This document shows, in pieces, positions 1 to 5,979 of a stretch of DNA of 7,998 nt. Below the pieces are notes generated by a model. That model did no database searches. It was not told where the DNA came from and saw only the letters and a list, made by a program, of their open reading frames with translations. Location: assembly GCA_003646585.1 (NCBI GenBank), contig QMLA01000034.1, positions 1-7,998 of the forward strand. Direction: 5' to 3'. Each line of letters begins with the position of its first letter. Positions within the stretch are counted from its first letter, which is position 1. The position numbers and the translations under genes are program-made. Origin of the DNA: Deltaproteobacteria bacterium. GTDB taxonomy: Bacteria > Desulfobacterota > B13-G15.

Positions 1-333
1 CCCCCAGAGCGCCTCCCTGACCTCAGGCCTCTGGGAAATCAAGGAGGCCATCATGCCCACCTCAGGGGCCCTTATCTCCTCGCTCACATCCCTTCCATCC
101 AGGAGGATCCGACCATCCGATCCCACCTCGATTCGGGTCACCGATATGATCCTCTTCAGGCCGCAGACATCATCAGGGCTCAGGCGGCTCTGGATGGCCT
201 TCAATGCAAGGGCTCGATAAGTGGCCCCTGTGTCAAGGTAGCGATACCCCAGACGCCTGGCCAGGATCCGCGCCGCAGTGCTCTTGCCAGAACCCGCAGG
301 ACCGTCAATGGTCACCGTTATCCTCTTGCCCAT
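1..333 (-). CDS. cmk: Cytidylate kinase, N-terminal part (gene runs off the left edge)
   Basis: Cytidylate kinase transfers phosphate from ATP to CMP/dCMP in the cytoplasm, in pyrimidine nucleotide recycling. I translated 111 codons from the ATG at 331-333. The start MGKRITVTIDGPAGSGKST contains the P-loop GPAGSGKST (residues 11-19). It is followed by LDTGATYRA (about 34-42), the CMP-kinase version of the nucleotide-binding segment (usually TGAMYRA), and by SEEIRAPEVGMMAS and PEVREAL, typical of the CMP-binding insert region. Family members have about 220-230 residues, so roughly half lies outside the window. The start overlaps the 3' end of hisC by 16 bases (318-333), and a GAGGT about 10 bases upstream inside hisC can serve as ribosome-binding site. 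In many bacteria cmk lies near aromatic or histidine genes and upstream of ispH/rpsA; whether those follow here cannot be seen. Confidence 0.95.
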   Translation of the reverse strand, partial: MGKRITVTIDGPAGSGKSTAARILARRLGYRYLDTGATYRALALKAIQSRLSPDDVCGLKRIISVTRIEVGSDGRILLDGRDVSEEIRAPEVGMMASLISQRPEVREALWG

Positions 334-1388
334 TGCCTCAGGACCTCGATGAACCTCCGGTTTTCCTCGGCCCTGCCGATGCTCACCCTGATATAATCCG
401 GCAGACCATAACCCCTCATATCCCTGACGATTATCCCCCCCTCCTCCAGCAGTTCCAGAAGACGCTCCTTGCCATCTCCCACTTTGACCAGGAAGAAGTT
501 GGCCTCCGACCTCAGATACTCAATGCCCACCTCCCTGAACCCCTCCTCAAGCATCCTCTTCCCCTCAAGGATCACCCTCCTGGTCTCCCGCTGAAACTCC
601 AGATCCTCCAGTGCCCCGAGGGCTGCGGCCAGCGCCAGAACACTTATGTTGAAGGGTTGATGCACCTTACGAAGGACCCCCACGAGCTCCTCACGGGCAA
701 CACCATAACCTATCCTCAAACCGGCAAGGCCGAAGAATTTGGAAAAGGTCCTGAGGACCAGGATGGGGCGATCGAGGGTCAGGAGCCACCCGAGCCGGGG
801 ATAACCTTCAGAGGCGACGAACTCGGCATAGGCACAGTCGATCACGATGAGGACGTATTCCGGAACCCACTCGATAAACCTCTCGAAATCCCCCTGGGTG
901 AAGATCGTCCCCGTGGGGTTGTTCGGGTTGTCGAGGAAGATCATCTTTGTGCGCGGACCAACGGCCTGGGCCATCCCGGAAAGATCCAGCCTCAAATCCC
1001 TGAGGGGGACCTCCCTCACATCGGCTCCCCTCGAACGGGCCGAGATCCTGTAATAGGCATAACCGGGCTTGGGAACCAGGACCTCATCCCCCTCCCTGAG
1101 GAAGGCCCTAACGGCCATATCGATCACCTCGTTGGAACCACTTCCCAGCAGCAGATTCCCCTTCCCCACCCCCAACCACTGCGACAGCCTCCCGAGCAAT
1201 TCCTCCCTCAACCCATCCGGATAACGGTGGATCCTGCCAAGCACGCCCTTTATCCTCTCTACGGCCCTGGGAGGTGGCCCCAGAGGATTCTCGTTGGCAG
1301 AAAGCCTCACCTGCCCCTCCCCATAATCCCTACCCAGGGGATAGGAGGGAAGCTCCTCTATATATGGCGGGATCAAAAACCTAAGCAT
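318..1388 (-). CDS. hisC: Histidinol-phosphate aminotransferase
   Basis: This is a PLP-dependent fold-type I aminotransferase of the HisC family, 356 residues, normal length. HisC converts imidazole-acetol phosphate plus glutamate to histidinol phosphate in histidine synthesis. Visible motifs are PPYIEELPSY at the N-terminus (7-16), SANENPLGPP (30-39), GSGSNEVID (82-90), DNPNNPTGT (153-161), the cofactor-contacting D184 and Y187 in IDCAYAEF, the Schiff-base lysine K217 in RTFSKFFGLAGLRIGYG, R225, and RVSIGRAEENRRFI near the C-terminus. The ATG at 1386-1388 gives the usual HisC N-terminus and overlaps the preceding PHP gene by 16 bases. The stop lies inside cmk. HisC-like enzymes can also transaminate aromatic 2-oxoacids, so a broader role in phenylalanine/tyrosine synthesis is possible. 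The neighbouring PHP phosphatase candidate favours a histidine role. Confidence 0.95.
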   Translation of the reverse strand: MLRFLIPPYIEELPSYPLGRDYGEGQVRLSANENPLGPPPRAVERIKGVLGRIHRYPDGLREELLGRLSQWLGVGKGNLLLGSGSNEVIDMAVRAFLREGDEVLVPKPGYAYYRISARSRGADVREVPLRDLRLDLSGMAQAVGPRTKMIFLDNPNNPTGTIFTQGDFERFIEWVPEYVLIVIDCAYAEFVASEGYPRLGWLLTLDRPILVLRTFSKFFGLAGLRIGYGVAREELVGVLRKVHQPFNISVLALAAALGALEDLEFQRETRRVILEGKRMLEEGFREVGIEYLRSEANFFLVKVGDGKERLLELLEEGGIIVRDMRGYGLPDYIRVSIGRAEENRRFIEVLRQWARG

Positions 1389-2026
1389 TTACGGACCATA
1401 TCCTCCATATCTTCAAGCATTTTCTCAACTTCTTCCTCTTCCATCCCCGCTCCCCTTGCGACCTTTATCAGCATCTCGGGGGGGAGGATGTCGTCAGGGC
1501 TGTGGGAATCGGAACCGAGGACCAGTCGTGCCCCGCATCTCTTGGATACCTTCAGTATGTGGCCGTTGCAGAGGCAGTGGCCGCGTCTCGCGCTTATCTC
1601 GAGGCGGACCCCCTTTTTTGCCGCCAGTTCCGCCTCCTGTTGGGTGATGAGGCCCGGGTGGGCCAGGATGTCCGCTTCAGCTTCTATTGCCGCGAGATTG
1701 GTCCCCGGTGGCACCGGTTCTATAGGGGTTTCGCCATGGACCAGGACGATTTTGGCCCCGGCCTTCCGTGCCTCCTCGACCAAGGTGGGGATCATCTTTG
1801 GGGGGCAATGGGTGAGCTCTACACCGGGTATGATCCTTATGGATACGTAAGGGGAGATCTTCTGGGAGAACTCGAGCAGGGTTTCGATGACCCTTTGGAG
1901 ATTTGATGGGCCGGCGTGGTCTGTGATGGCCACCGAGTGATAGCCCTTTGCCTCGTATCGCCGGATCAGTTCCTCCGGCAAAAGCTCTCCGTCACTGAGC
2001 AGTGAGTGGCTGTGAAGCTCTATCAT
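1373..2026 (-). CDS. PHP-domain metal-dependent phosphoesterase, candidate histidinol-phosphate phosphatase
   Basis: The 217-residue protein is a compact, single-domain PHP phosphoesterase. The metal-site motifs are in order: HSHSLLSDG (H5, H7, D12), ITDH (D36, H37), PGVELTH (E70, with H73 nearby), LVHGE (H97), LAHPG (H123), LEIS (E143) and GSDSH (D173, H175). PHP proteins bind two or three metals and hydrolyse phosphate esters or phosphodiesters; HisK/HisJ-type histidinol phosphatases belong to this superfamily. Direct overlap with hisC, whose product is histidinol phosphate, makes the next pathway step the best guess, but this is inference; 5'-3' nucleosidase/AMP phosphatase or other PHP activities remain possible. 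The ATG at 2024-2026 is required because H5 and H7 follow at once. It starts 12 bases after the DUF151 stop, in the same frame, with pyrimidines rather than a Shine-Dalgarno in the gap, suggesting translational coupling. Five cysteines (C74, C151, C153, C164, C214) are present. Confidence 0.85.
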   Translation of the reverse strand: MIELHSHSLLSDGELLPEELIRRYEAKGYHSVAITDHAGPSNLQRVIETLLEFSQKISPYVSIRIIPGVELTHCPPKMIPTLVEEARKAGAKIVLVHGETPIEPVPPGTNLAAIEAEADILAHPGLITQQEAELAAKKGVRLEISARRGHCLCNGHILKVSKRCGARLVLGSDSHSPDDILPPEMLIKVARGAGMEEEEVEKMLEDMEDMVRKCLGF

Positions 2027-2038
2027 GGGGGGAGAGGA

Positions 2039-2524
2039 TTACATCTTGTAGCTCTCTTCGTCAACCTGCTCCAGAAGCTCGTCCAGGGCCTTCTCCTCCT
2101 CGGGCTGCGATTCAGAGCGTTTGGACTTCTCAATGACCTCTTCGTTGACGAAGATGGGAGCCCCCACCCGCAGGGCCAGGGCGATGGCGTCAGAAGGACG
2201 GGAATCTATCTCGTAATGGTGTCCGTCAAACTCTATATGGATGAGGGCATAGTAGGTATTTTCCCTGAGATCGGTGACCTCGATCCTCAACACCTGAACT
2301 CCAAGGGTCTCCAGAATGTTCTTCATGAGGTCATGGGTCATGGGACGGGCCAGTTTGACCTTCTCCAGCTGGGTAGCTATGGCCGAGGCCTCAAAGAACC
2401 CGATCCAGATGGGGACCACATCCTCTCCTTGTGGATCCTTTAAAAGGACAATGGGGGTATTGGTGTAAGGATCGACGGTCAGCCCCCCTACGATCATCTC
2501 CCTGAACTTCTTCTCCTCCTTCAC
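2039..2524 (-). CDS. DUF151 / bifunctional nuclease family protein
   Basis: This 161-residue protein has the full DUF151 (bifunctional nuclease, BFN) signature. It reads MIVGGLTVDPYTNTPIVLL, then VVPIWIGFFEASAIA, RPMTHDLMKNILETLG, NTYYALIHIE, the highly conserved IDSRPSDAIALALR, and APIFVNEEVIEKS. Family members such as Thermotoga TM0160 are small; plant relatives have DNase and RNase activity. The bacterial cellular role is not well established. An acidic tail (about residues 125-161, rich in E, D and S) follows the domain, and no UVR motif is seen. I chose the GTG at 2522-2524, giving MKEEKKFREMIVGG, because it overlaps the miaB stop as GTGA and has AAGGAGG ten bases upstream. The longer reading from 2656 lies inside miaB and has no family similarity. 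An internal ATG nine codons later is a weaker alternative. The miaB linkage is common in Deltaproteobacteria-like genomes. Confidence 0.9.
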   Translation of the reverse strand: MKEEKKFREMIVGGLTVDPYTNTPIVLLKDPQGEDVVPIWIGFFEASAIATQLEKVKLARPMTHDLMKNILETLGVQVLRIEVTDLRENTYYALIHIEFDGHHYEIDSRPSDAIALALRVGAPIFVNEEVIEKSKRSESQPEEEKALDELLEQVDEESYKM

Positions 2525-3849
2525 GCGCAAACCGCCTCCTTTGCCTCCCAGGGCAATTCGCCCCGGAGGGAATTTTGTAGTCCTTCGGTGATCCTCACCC
2601 AGACGATCCTTCCCATCAGATCCCGGGGACCCACGAAGTTCACCACGCGATTGCACCGGGTCCTCCCCCTCAGCTGACCCGGTCGCTCCCCGAATCCCTC
2701 AACCAGGACCTCCATCAACTTCCCCTGTAGGGATTTGTTCTTCTCCAGGGTTATCTTCCTTTGCAATGCCTGAAGTTCCTCCAGCCTCCGCTGCTTTTCC
2801 GGAGGCGGCACATCGTCGGGCCACCTGGAGGCAAGGGTCCCCTTCCTCGTGCTGTATTTGAACGAAAAGAGGTTGTCAAACCTCACCTTCTCGATGAGCC
2901 CCAGGGTCTCCTGGAAATCTTCCTCGGTCTCCCCCGGGAAGCCGACCATTACGTCTGCTGTAATGGCGATCCCCGGCACCACCTCCCTCAGCCGCTCGAT
3001 CTTCCGCAGATATTCCTCCCTGCTGTAACCCCGCTTCATCCTCTTGAGGACCCTGTCGGAACCGGCCTGAAAGGGCAGATGGATGTGTTCGCAAAGCTGA
3101 GGGATGTCCTTGAAGGCCCCTATCAGCTCCTCGGAAAGGTCCTTGGGATGAGAGGTGGTGAAGCGAATCCTCTCGATACCCGGGATTTCGGAAATCTTCC
3201 GCAGCAGCTGGACGAAGCTCAGCTCACCCGGGGTCTTCTTCCCGTAAGAGTTGACGTTCTGCCCGAGAAGCGTCACCTCCTTGACCCCCCTTTCGGCCAA
3301 AAGCCTGACCTCCTGGAGGATCTCCTCGCTGGGGCGACTCTTCTCAGGCCCCCTTACGTAGGGGACGATACAGTAGGCACAGTAGTTGTCACACCCCTGC
3401 ATTATGTTCACATAGGCCTTCACCCCCAAATGAGGGGGAAGGAGGACCCTCTGGGAAGGGTCCTCCTTGAATCCCACAAGACAGAACCTCTGCCCCTCTT
3501 CCGACTTCAGGAGGGCCTCGGGGAACTCCTCGATCCTGTCCGGCCCTATGACCAGGTCCACCTGCGGGAAGCGTTCAAGCAGCCTCTCCCCCTCCTGCTG
3601 GGCGAGGCAGCCCACCACCGCTATCCGCAACCAGGGCCTCTTCTCCTTCAGGCGGCCGAAGCGCCCCAGGAGGCTGTAAGCCTTATGTTCGGGCTTCCTC
3701 CTCACCGTGCAGGTGTTCACCACGATGAGGTCCGCCTCCTCGGGACTTGAGGCCTCCCGGTACCCGCATGCAAGGGCAAGCGCAAGGACCCTCTCGGAGT
3801 CCCTCTCGTTCATCTGACAGCCGAAGGTCTGTATGAATATCTTCCTCAA
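2521..3849 (-). CDS. miaB: tRNA-2-methylthio-N6-isopentenyladenosine37 synthase (MiaB)
   Basis: MiaB is a radical-SAM methylthiotransferase that adds a methylthio group to i6A37 of tRNAs reading UNN codons. The 442-residue protein has all three expected parts. The UPF0004 domain at the N-terminus has the auxiliary-cluster cysteines C11 (QTFGCQMN), C47 (VVNTCTVR) and C81 (VVGCLAQ). The radical-SAM core has CxxxCxxC as C153, C157 and C160 in GCDNYCAYCIVPYVRG, with MVGFPGET near 301-308. A TRAM RNA-binding domain occupies about 371-434. The early cysteine and QTFGCQMN select MiaB over RimO (ribosomal protein S12) and make MtaB less likely. The start codon is TTG (3847-3849), overlapping the upstream stop as TTGA; no alternative in-frame start precedes the essential C11. 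AAGG and AGGGG just upstream may act as a weak ribosome-binding site. The 3' end overlaps the DUF151 start by four bases. Confidence 0.96.
   Translation of the reverse strand: MRKIFIQTFGCQMNERDSERVLALALACGYREASSPEEADLIVVNTCTVRRKPEHKAYSLLGRFGRLKEKRPWLRIAVVGCLAQQEGERLLERFPQVDLVIGPDRIEEFPEALLKSEEGQRFCLVGFKEDPSQRVLLPPHLGVKAYVNIMQGCDNYCAYCIVPYVRGPEKSRPSEEILQEVRLLAERGVKEVTLLGQNVNSYGKKTPGELSFVQLLRKISEIPGIERIRFTTSHPKDLSEELIGAFKDIPQLCEHIHLPFQAGSDRVLKRMKRGYSREEYLRKIERLREVVPGIAITADVMVGFPGETEEDFQETLGLIEKVRFDNLFSFKYSTRKGTLASRWPDDVPPPEKQRRLEELQALQRKITLEKNKSLQGKLMEVLVEGFGERPGQLRGRTRCNRVVNFVGPRDLMGRIVWVRITEGLQNSLRGELPWEAKEAVCA
2535..2541 (-). promoter_or_regulatory. Ribosome-binding site deciding the GTG start of the DUF151 gene
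   Basis: AAGGAGG on the minus strand lies inside the last codons of miaB, ten bases before the GTG at 2522-2524. This spacing supports the GTG over the ATG nine codons downstream. The DUF151 start and miaB stop share GTGA, so ribosomes finishing miaB can also restart here. Confidence 0.7.
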
Positions 3850-4952
3850 CCCCTTACCTTGAACCTCTCTTCCAGTTTCTTCATCTTCTCGACGATCCCG
3901 CCATACTCGAGCTCGGAATAATGCAGCATGGCGGGCCCGGAGAATCCCTGCCTGCGGAGCTCAAGGGCCTTCTCGGAGACCCTCATCCTTATGTAATCCC
4001 AGAAGGGGTGATCGAAACAGTCCACGGGCTCGGTTAGCTTGCCCTCGTGCACACAGAAAGCAGCACAGGAGATGATGGGCGGACCGTCGAAGAAGGAGAT
4101 GGTGGAATTGAGCTTGACGGGCATAAGGGGACCGTTGTGGCTGCCCCTCATGAAGCCCGCCACGTAATGCCCTATGCTGAAGGCCGAAAGCACTTCTCCC
4201 GTCGCGGGGAAGTCTCCCTGCACCCTCACGAGCATCACCGGATCGTCCTTGCCCACGTATTTTCCGGCTATGTTGTGGAGCCTGGTGGTACTTGCCGCAA
4301 CGGCTATCTCGCCCGTCCTGCGGGAATGGATCTTTTCGACCACGAACCTCTCGTTGTCCCTCAGGAGGGCAGCGATGTCATAAAGCTCCTCGGGAGCATT
4401 GAGCTCTATGACCCTGTCCCCTTCTGTATAATTGACGTCCATTATGGTGAACTTGAAGCCGTTGGCCATCGATGGACTCAGTATCAAACCGGAACAGTAC
4501 ATGGGATCGGCAAAGGCAAGATAGAGGGGCAGGTTGAAGGCACCCGGTTCGGTCTTGTCAGCGGCAAAGAAAAGAAACGGCTCATTGGGCCTCTCCTCGA
4601 ATTCCATCTCCGCAACCGCAGGCCCCATCCCCCTGATGTTGCCGCTGAAGGCATCCTTCAGGAGATCCTGCCCCGCTCCGTAAAGCCCCTGGGATTTGGC
4701 CACCTCCGTCCCTGCCCTGAAGGCGTCCCAGGCGAGTTTGTGTACATCCGGATTGGCCACTCCCCTTTTGTGGCTCATCAGGATCGCCACGTCATCCCCG
4801 GTGTGAAAGATGTAAAAGTCCTCGATCAACCCCTTCTTCCTCCCTTCCTCCTCCACGAACTCCCTGACCCTGGAAAGGAGTTTTTCGGAAGGTTTAATGT
4901 GTCCCCCCACAGAGCCTATATCCGCCTTGATCACGCTCAATGTAACCCTCAT
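3846..4952 (-). CDS. Fructose-1,6-bisphosphate aldolase/phosphatase (archaeal type, class V FBPase)
   Basis: This bifunctional enzyme both condenses triose phosphates to fructose-1,6-bisphosphate and dephosphorylates it to fructose-6-phosphate, making gluconeogenesis unidirectional. The 368 residues match the family over nearly full length: SVIKADIGSVGGH (D11, H18), HTGDDVAILMSH (D53, D54), LYGAGQDLL (Q95), SGNIRGMGP, AADKTEPGAFNLPLY (D132), GKYVGKDDPVM (Y232, K235, D236, D237), MRGSHNGPLMP, FDGPP and ELEY (Y350). By comparison with characterised archaeal enzymes, the acidic residues bind Mg2+, K235 corresponds to the Schiff-base lysine, and Y232 and Y350 to the aldolase tyrosines. Both activities therefore look intact. 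The family is typical of archaea and deep-branching bacteria. The ATG follows an excellent AAAGGAGGTG. It begins 54 bases after surE, probably in the same transcript, and ends in a 4-base overlap with miaB. Confidence 0.95.
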   Translation of the reverse strand: MRVTLSVIKADIGSVGGHIKPSEKLLSRVREFVEEEGRKKGLIEDFYIFHTGDDVAILMSHKRGVANPDVHKLAWDAFRAGTEVAKSQGLYGAGQDLLKDAFSGNIRGMGPAVAEMEFEERPNEPFLFFAADKTEPGAFNLPLYLAFADPMYCSGLILSPSMANGFKFTIMDVNYTEGDRVIELNAPEELYDIAALLRDNERFVVEKIHSRRTGEIAVAASTTRLHNIAGKYVGKDDPVMLVRVQGDFPATGEVLSAFSIGHYVAGFMRGSHNGPLMPVKLNSTISFFDGPPIISCAAFCVHEGKLTEPVDCFDHPFWDYIRMRVSEKALELRRQGFSGPAMLHYSELEYGGIVEKMKKLEERFKVRG

Positions 4953-4957
4953 AATGA

Positions 4958-4967
4958 CACCTCCTTT
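4958..4967 (-). promoter_or_regulatory. Strong ribosome-binding site of the FBPA/P gene
   Basis: AAAGGAGGTG lies five bases before the ATG at 4950-4952 and is the best Shine-Dalgarno in the window, so this gene can initiate independently of surE. The 54-base gap upstream also holds an AT-rich run (TTTAAATTAA, minus strand) but no convincing -35/-10 pair. Confidence 0.8.
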
Positions 4968-5006
4968 ATGGATTAATTTAAACTCCGCATCTCCAAAATA
5001 CGACCC

Positions 5007-5750
5007 TCACAGAACCTCCCATCCAATCATTTTCTCCAATTCCTCATATGCGGTCAAATCAGCCCGAAGGGGAGTTATGGAAACAAGCCCCCTTGAAACC
5101 GCATAGACATCCGTCCCCTCCCTCTCCAGAAACCTCGGTTCCCCTCCTCCCACCCAATAATATCTGGCACCTCGCGGATCCATCTGCTCCACAATGGAAT
5201 TGTTGAAGATGCGCCGACCAAGTCGCGTGACCTTGAAACCCTTAAGGAATTCCTTGGGGAGGTTGGGCACATTGACGTTTAAGACCGTGCGGGGAGGCAA
5301 GGGATCCCTCATCATCCTCTCCGCAATCCTCAGGGCCACATAGGCTGCGGTATCATAAAGGTGATTCCTCCTGGCGACCACCGAAATCGCCATGGCCTGC
5401 ATACCGAGGATTCCCGCCTCAAGGGCCGCGGCCACTGTCCCGGAATAAAAGACCTCCTCGCCCATGTTGGGTCCGTTGTTGGGCCCCGAAATCACCAGAT
5501 CCGGCGGAGTTTCCAGAAAATGGAGGGCGAGGTGGATACAGTCCACAGGGGTTCCATCGCTGGCCCAGACCCTCTCGGAGATCTGCCAGCACCGTACAGG
5601 CCTCTTGAGGCTGATGGCATGGGAAATGGCCGATCTCTCGCCCTCGGGGGCGATCACGTAAACCTCTCCCACGGCTTCCAGGGCTTCCCTCAGGATCCTC
5701 AAACCCTCTGAATAAATCCCATCGTCGTTGGTCAGCAGGATCCTCACCAT
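5007..5750 (-). CDS. surE: 5'/3'-nucleotidase SurE
   Basis: SurE is a cytoplasmic metal-dependent nucleoside monophosphate phosphatase, linked to survival in stationary phase and to nucleotide turnover. The 247 residues are normal length. The N-terminal ILLTNDDGIYSEGL (4-17) carries metal ligands D9 and D10. S40 lies in APEGERSAISHAIS, and SGPNNGPNMGEEVFYSGTVAAA (88-109) contains the conserved asparagines N91 and N95, with proline replacing the isoleucine of the common SGIN form. SDGTPVDC (64-71) and the later LNVNVPN segment are also family hallmarks. The ATG at 5748-5750 is followed at once by GTG, either of which could initiate. An AAGGGGG about 13 bases upstream is a distant, weak ribosome-binding site. 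The gene follows tRNA-Pro by 106 bases and leads the seven-gene cluster. Confidence 0.95.
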   Translation of the reverse strand: MVRILLTNDDGIYSEGLRILREALEAVGEVYVIAPEGERSAISHAISLKRPVRCWQISERVWASDGTPVDCIHLALHFLETPPDLVISGPNNGPNMGEEVFYSGTVAAALEAGILGMQAMAISVVARRNHLYDTAAYVALRIAERMMRDPLPPRTVLNVNVPNLPKEFLKGFKVTRLGRRIFNNSIVEQMDPRGARYYWVGGGEPRFLEREGTDVYAVSRGLVSITPLRADLTAYEELEKMIGWEVL

Positions 5751-5856
5751 CGGCCACAGAAAACCCCCTTAAAAATAGCACCGAGACACCTCCGATTCCA
5801 GGACCTCCTTGGGATTATTTCAACACGGACGGATATCAGGGGGTAAAAACGGAAAC

Positions 5857-5933
<77 letters not shown>

Positions 5934-5945
5934 CCCTGTGTTTAA

Positions 5946-5974
5946 AATATGGCAGAGAAAGGGTTTGGAGTCAA
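5946..5974 (-). promoter_or_regulatory. Predicted sigma70-type promoter of tRNA-Pro
   Basis: On the minus strand TTGACT (5969-5974) is separated by 17 bases from CATATT (5946-5951). The -35 matches consensus at five of six positions and the -10 at four of six. Predicted transcription start near 5939 would leave about six bases of leader before the tRNA 5' end at 5933, typical of stable-RNA genes. The whole element fits in the gap just after the helicase stop (5980-5982). It may also drive surE and the genes after it. Confidence 0.55.
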
Positions 5975-5979
5975 GAAAC

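Noticed and set aside
204..1850. Long plus-strand open frame (548 codons) antisense to hisC and the PHP gene
   Set aside because: It is opposite two confidently identified genes, has no recognisable domain, is proline-rich low-complexity in translation, and spans the junction of both genes. GC-rich coding sequence commonly leaves such open antisense frames.
2525..2656. Longer N-terminus for the DUF151 protein
   Set aside because: The extra 44 residues overlap miaB, are not family-like, and the GTG at 2524 has a well-spaced AAGGAGG.
2761..3750. Plus-strand open frame (329 codons) antisense to miaB
   Set aside because: Shadow of miaB, with no domain signature and no ribosome-binding site or promoter that I could support.
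4047..4976. Plus-strand open frame (309 codons) antisense to the FBPA/P gene
   Set aside because: Shadow of a fully conserved enzyme gene, with no family resemblance in translation.
5419..5781. Minus-strand frame overlapping surE, starting at a GTG (5779-5781) with GGAGGTG seven bases upstream
   Set aside because: The start signal is surprisingly good, but the product reads like an off-frame translation of surE with no domain. A very short leader peptide coupled to surE cannot be excluded; comparison of the leader in relatives would decide.
5844..5856. T5 run just after tRNA-Pro as an intrinsic terminator
   Set aside because: No GC-rich hairpin immediately precedes it other than the tRNA arms themselves, and the run is short.
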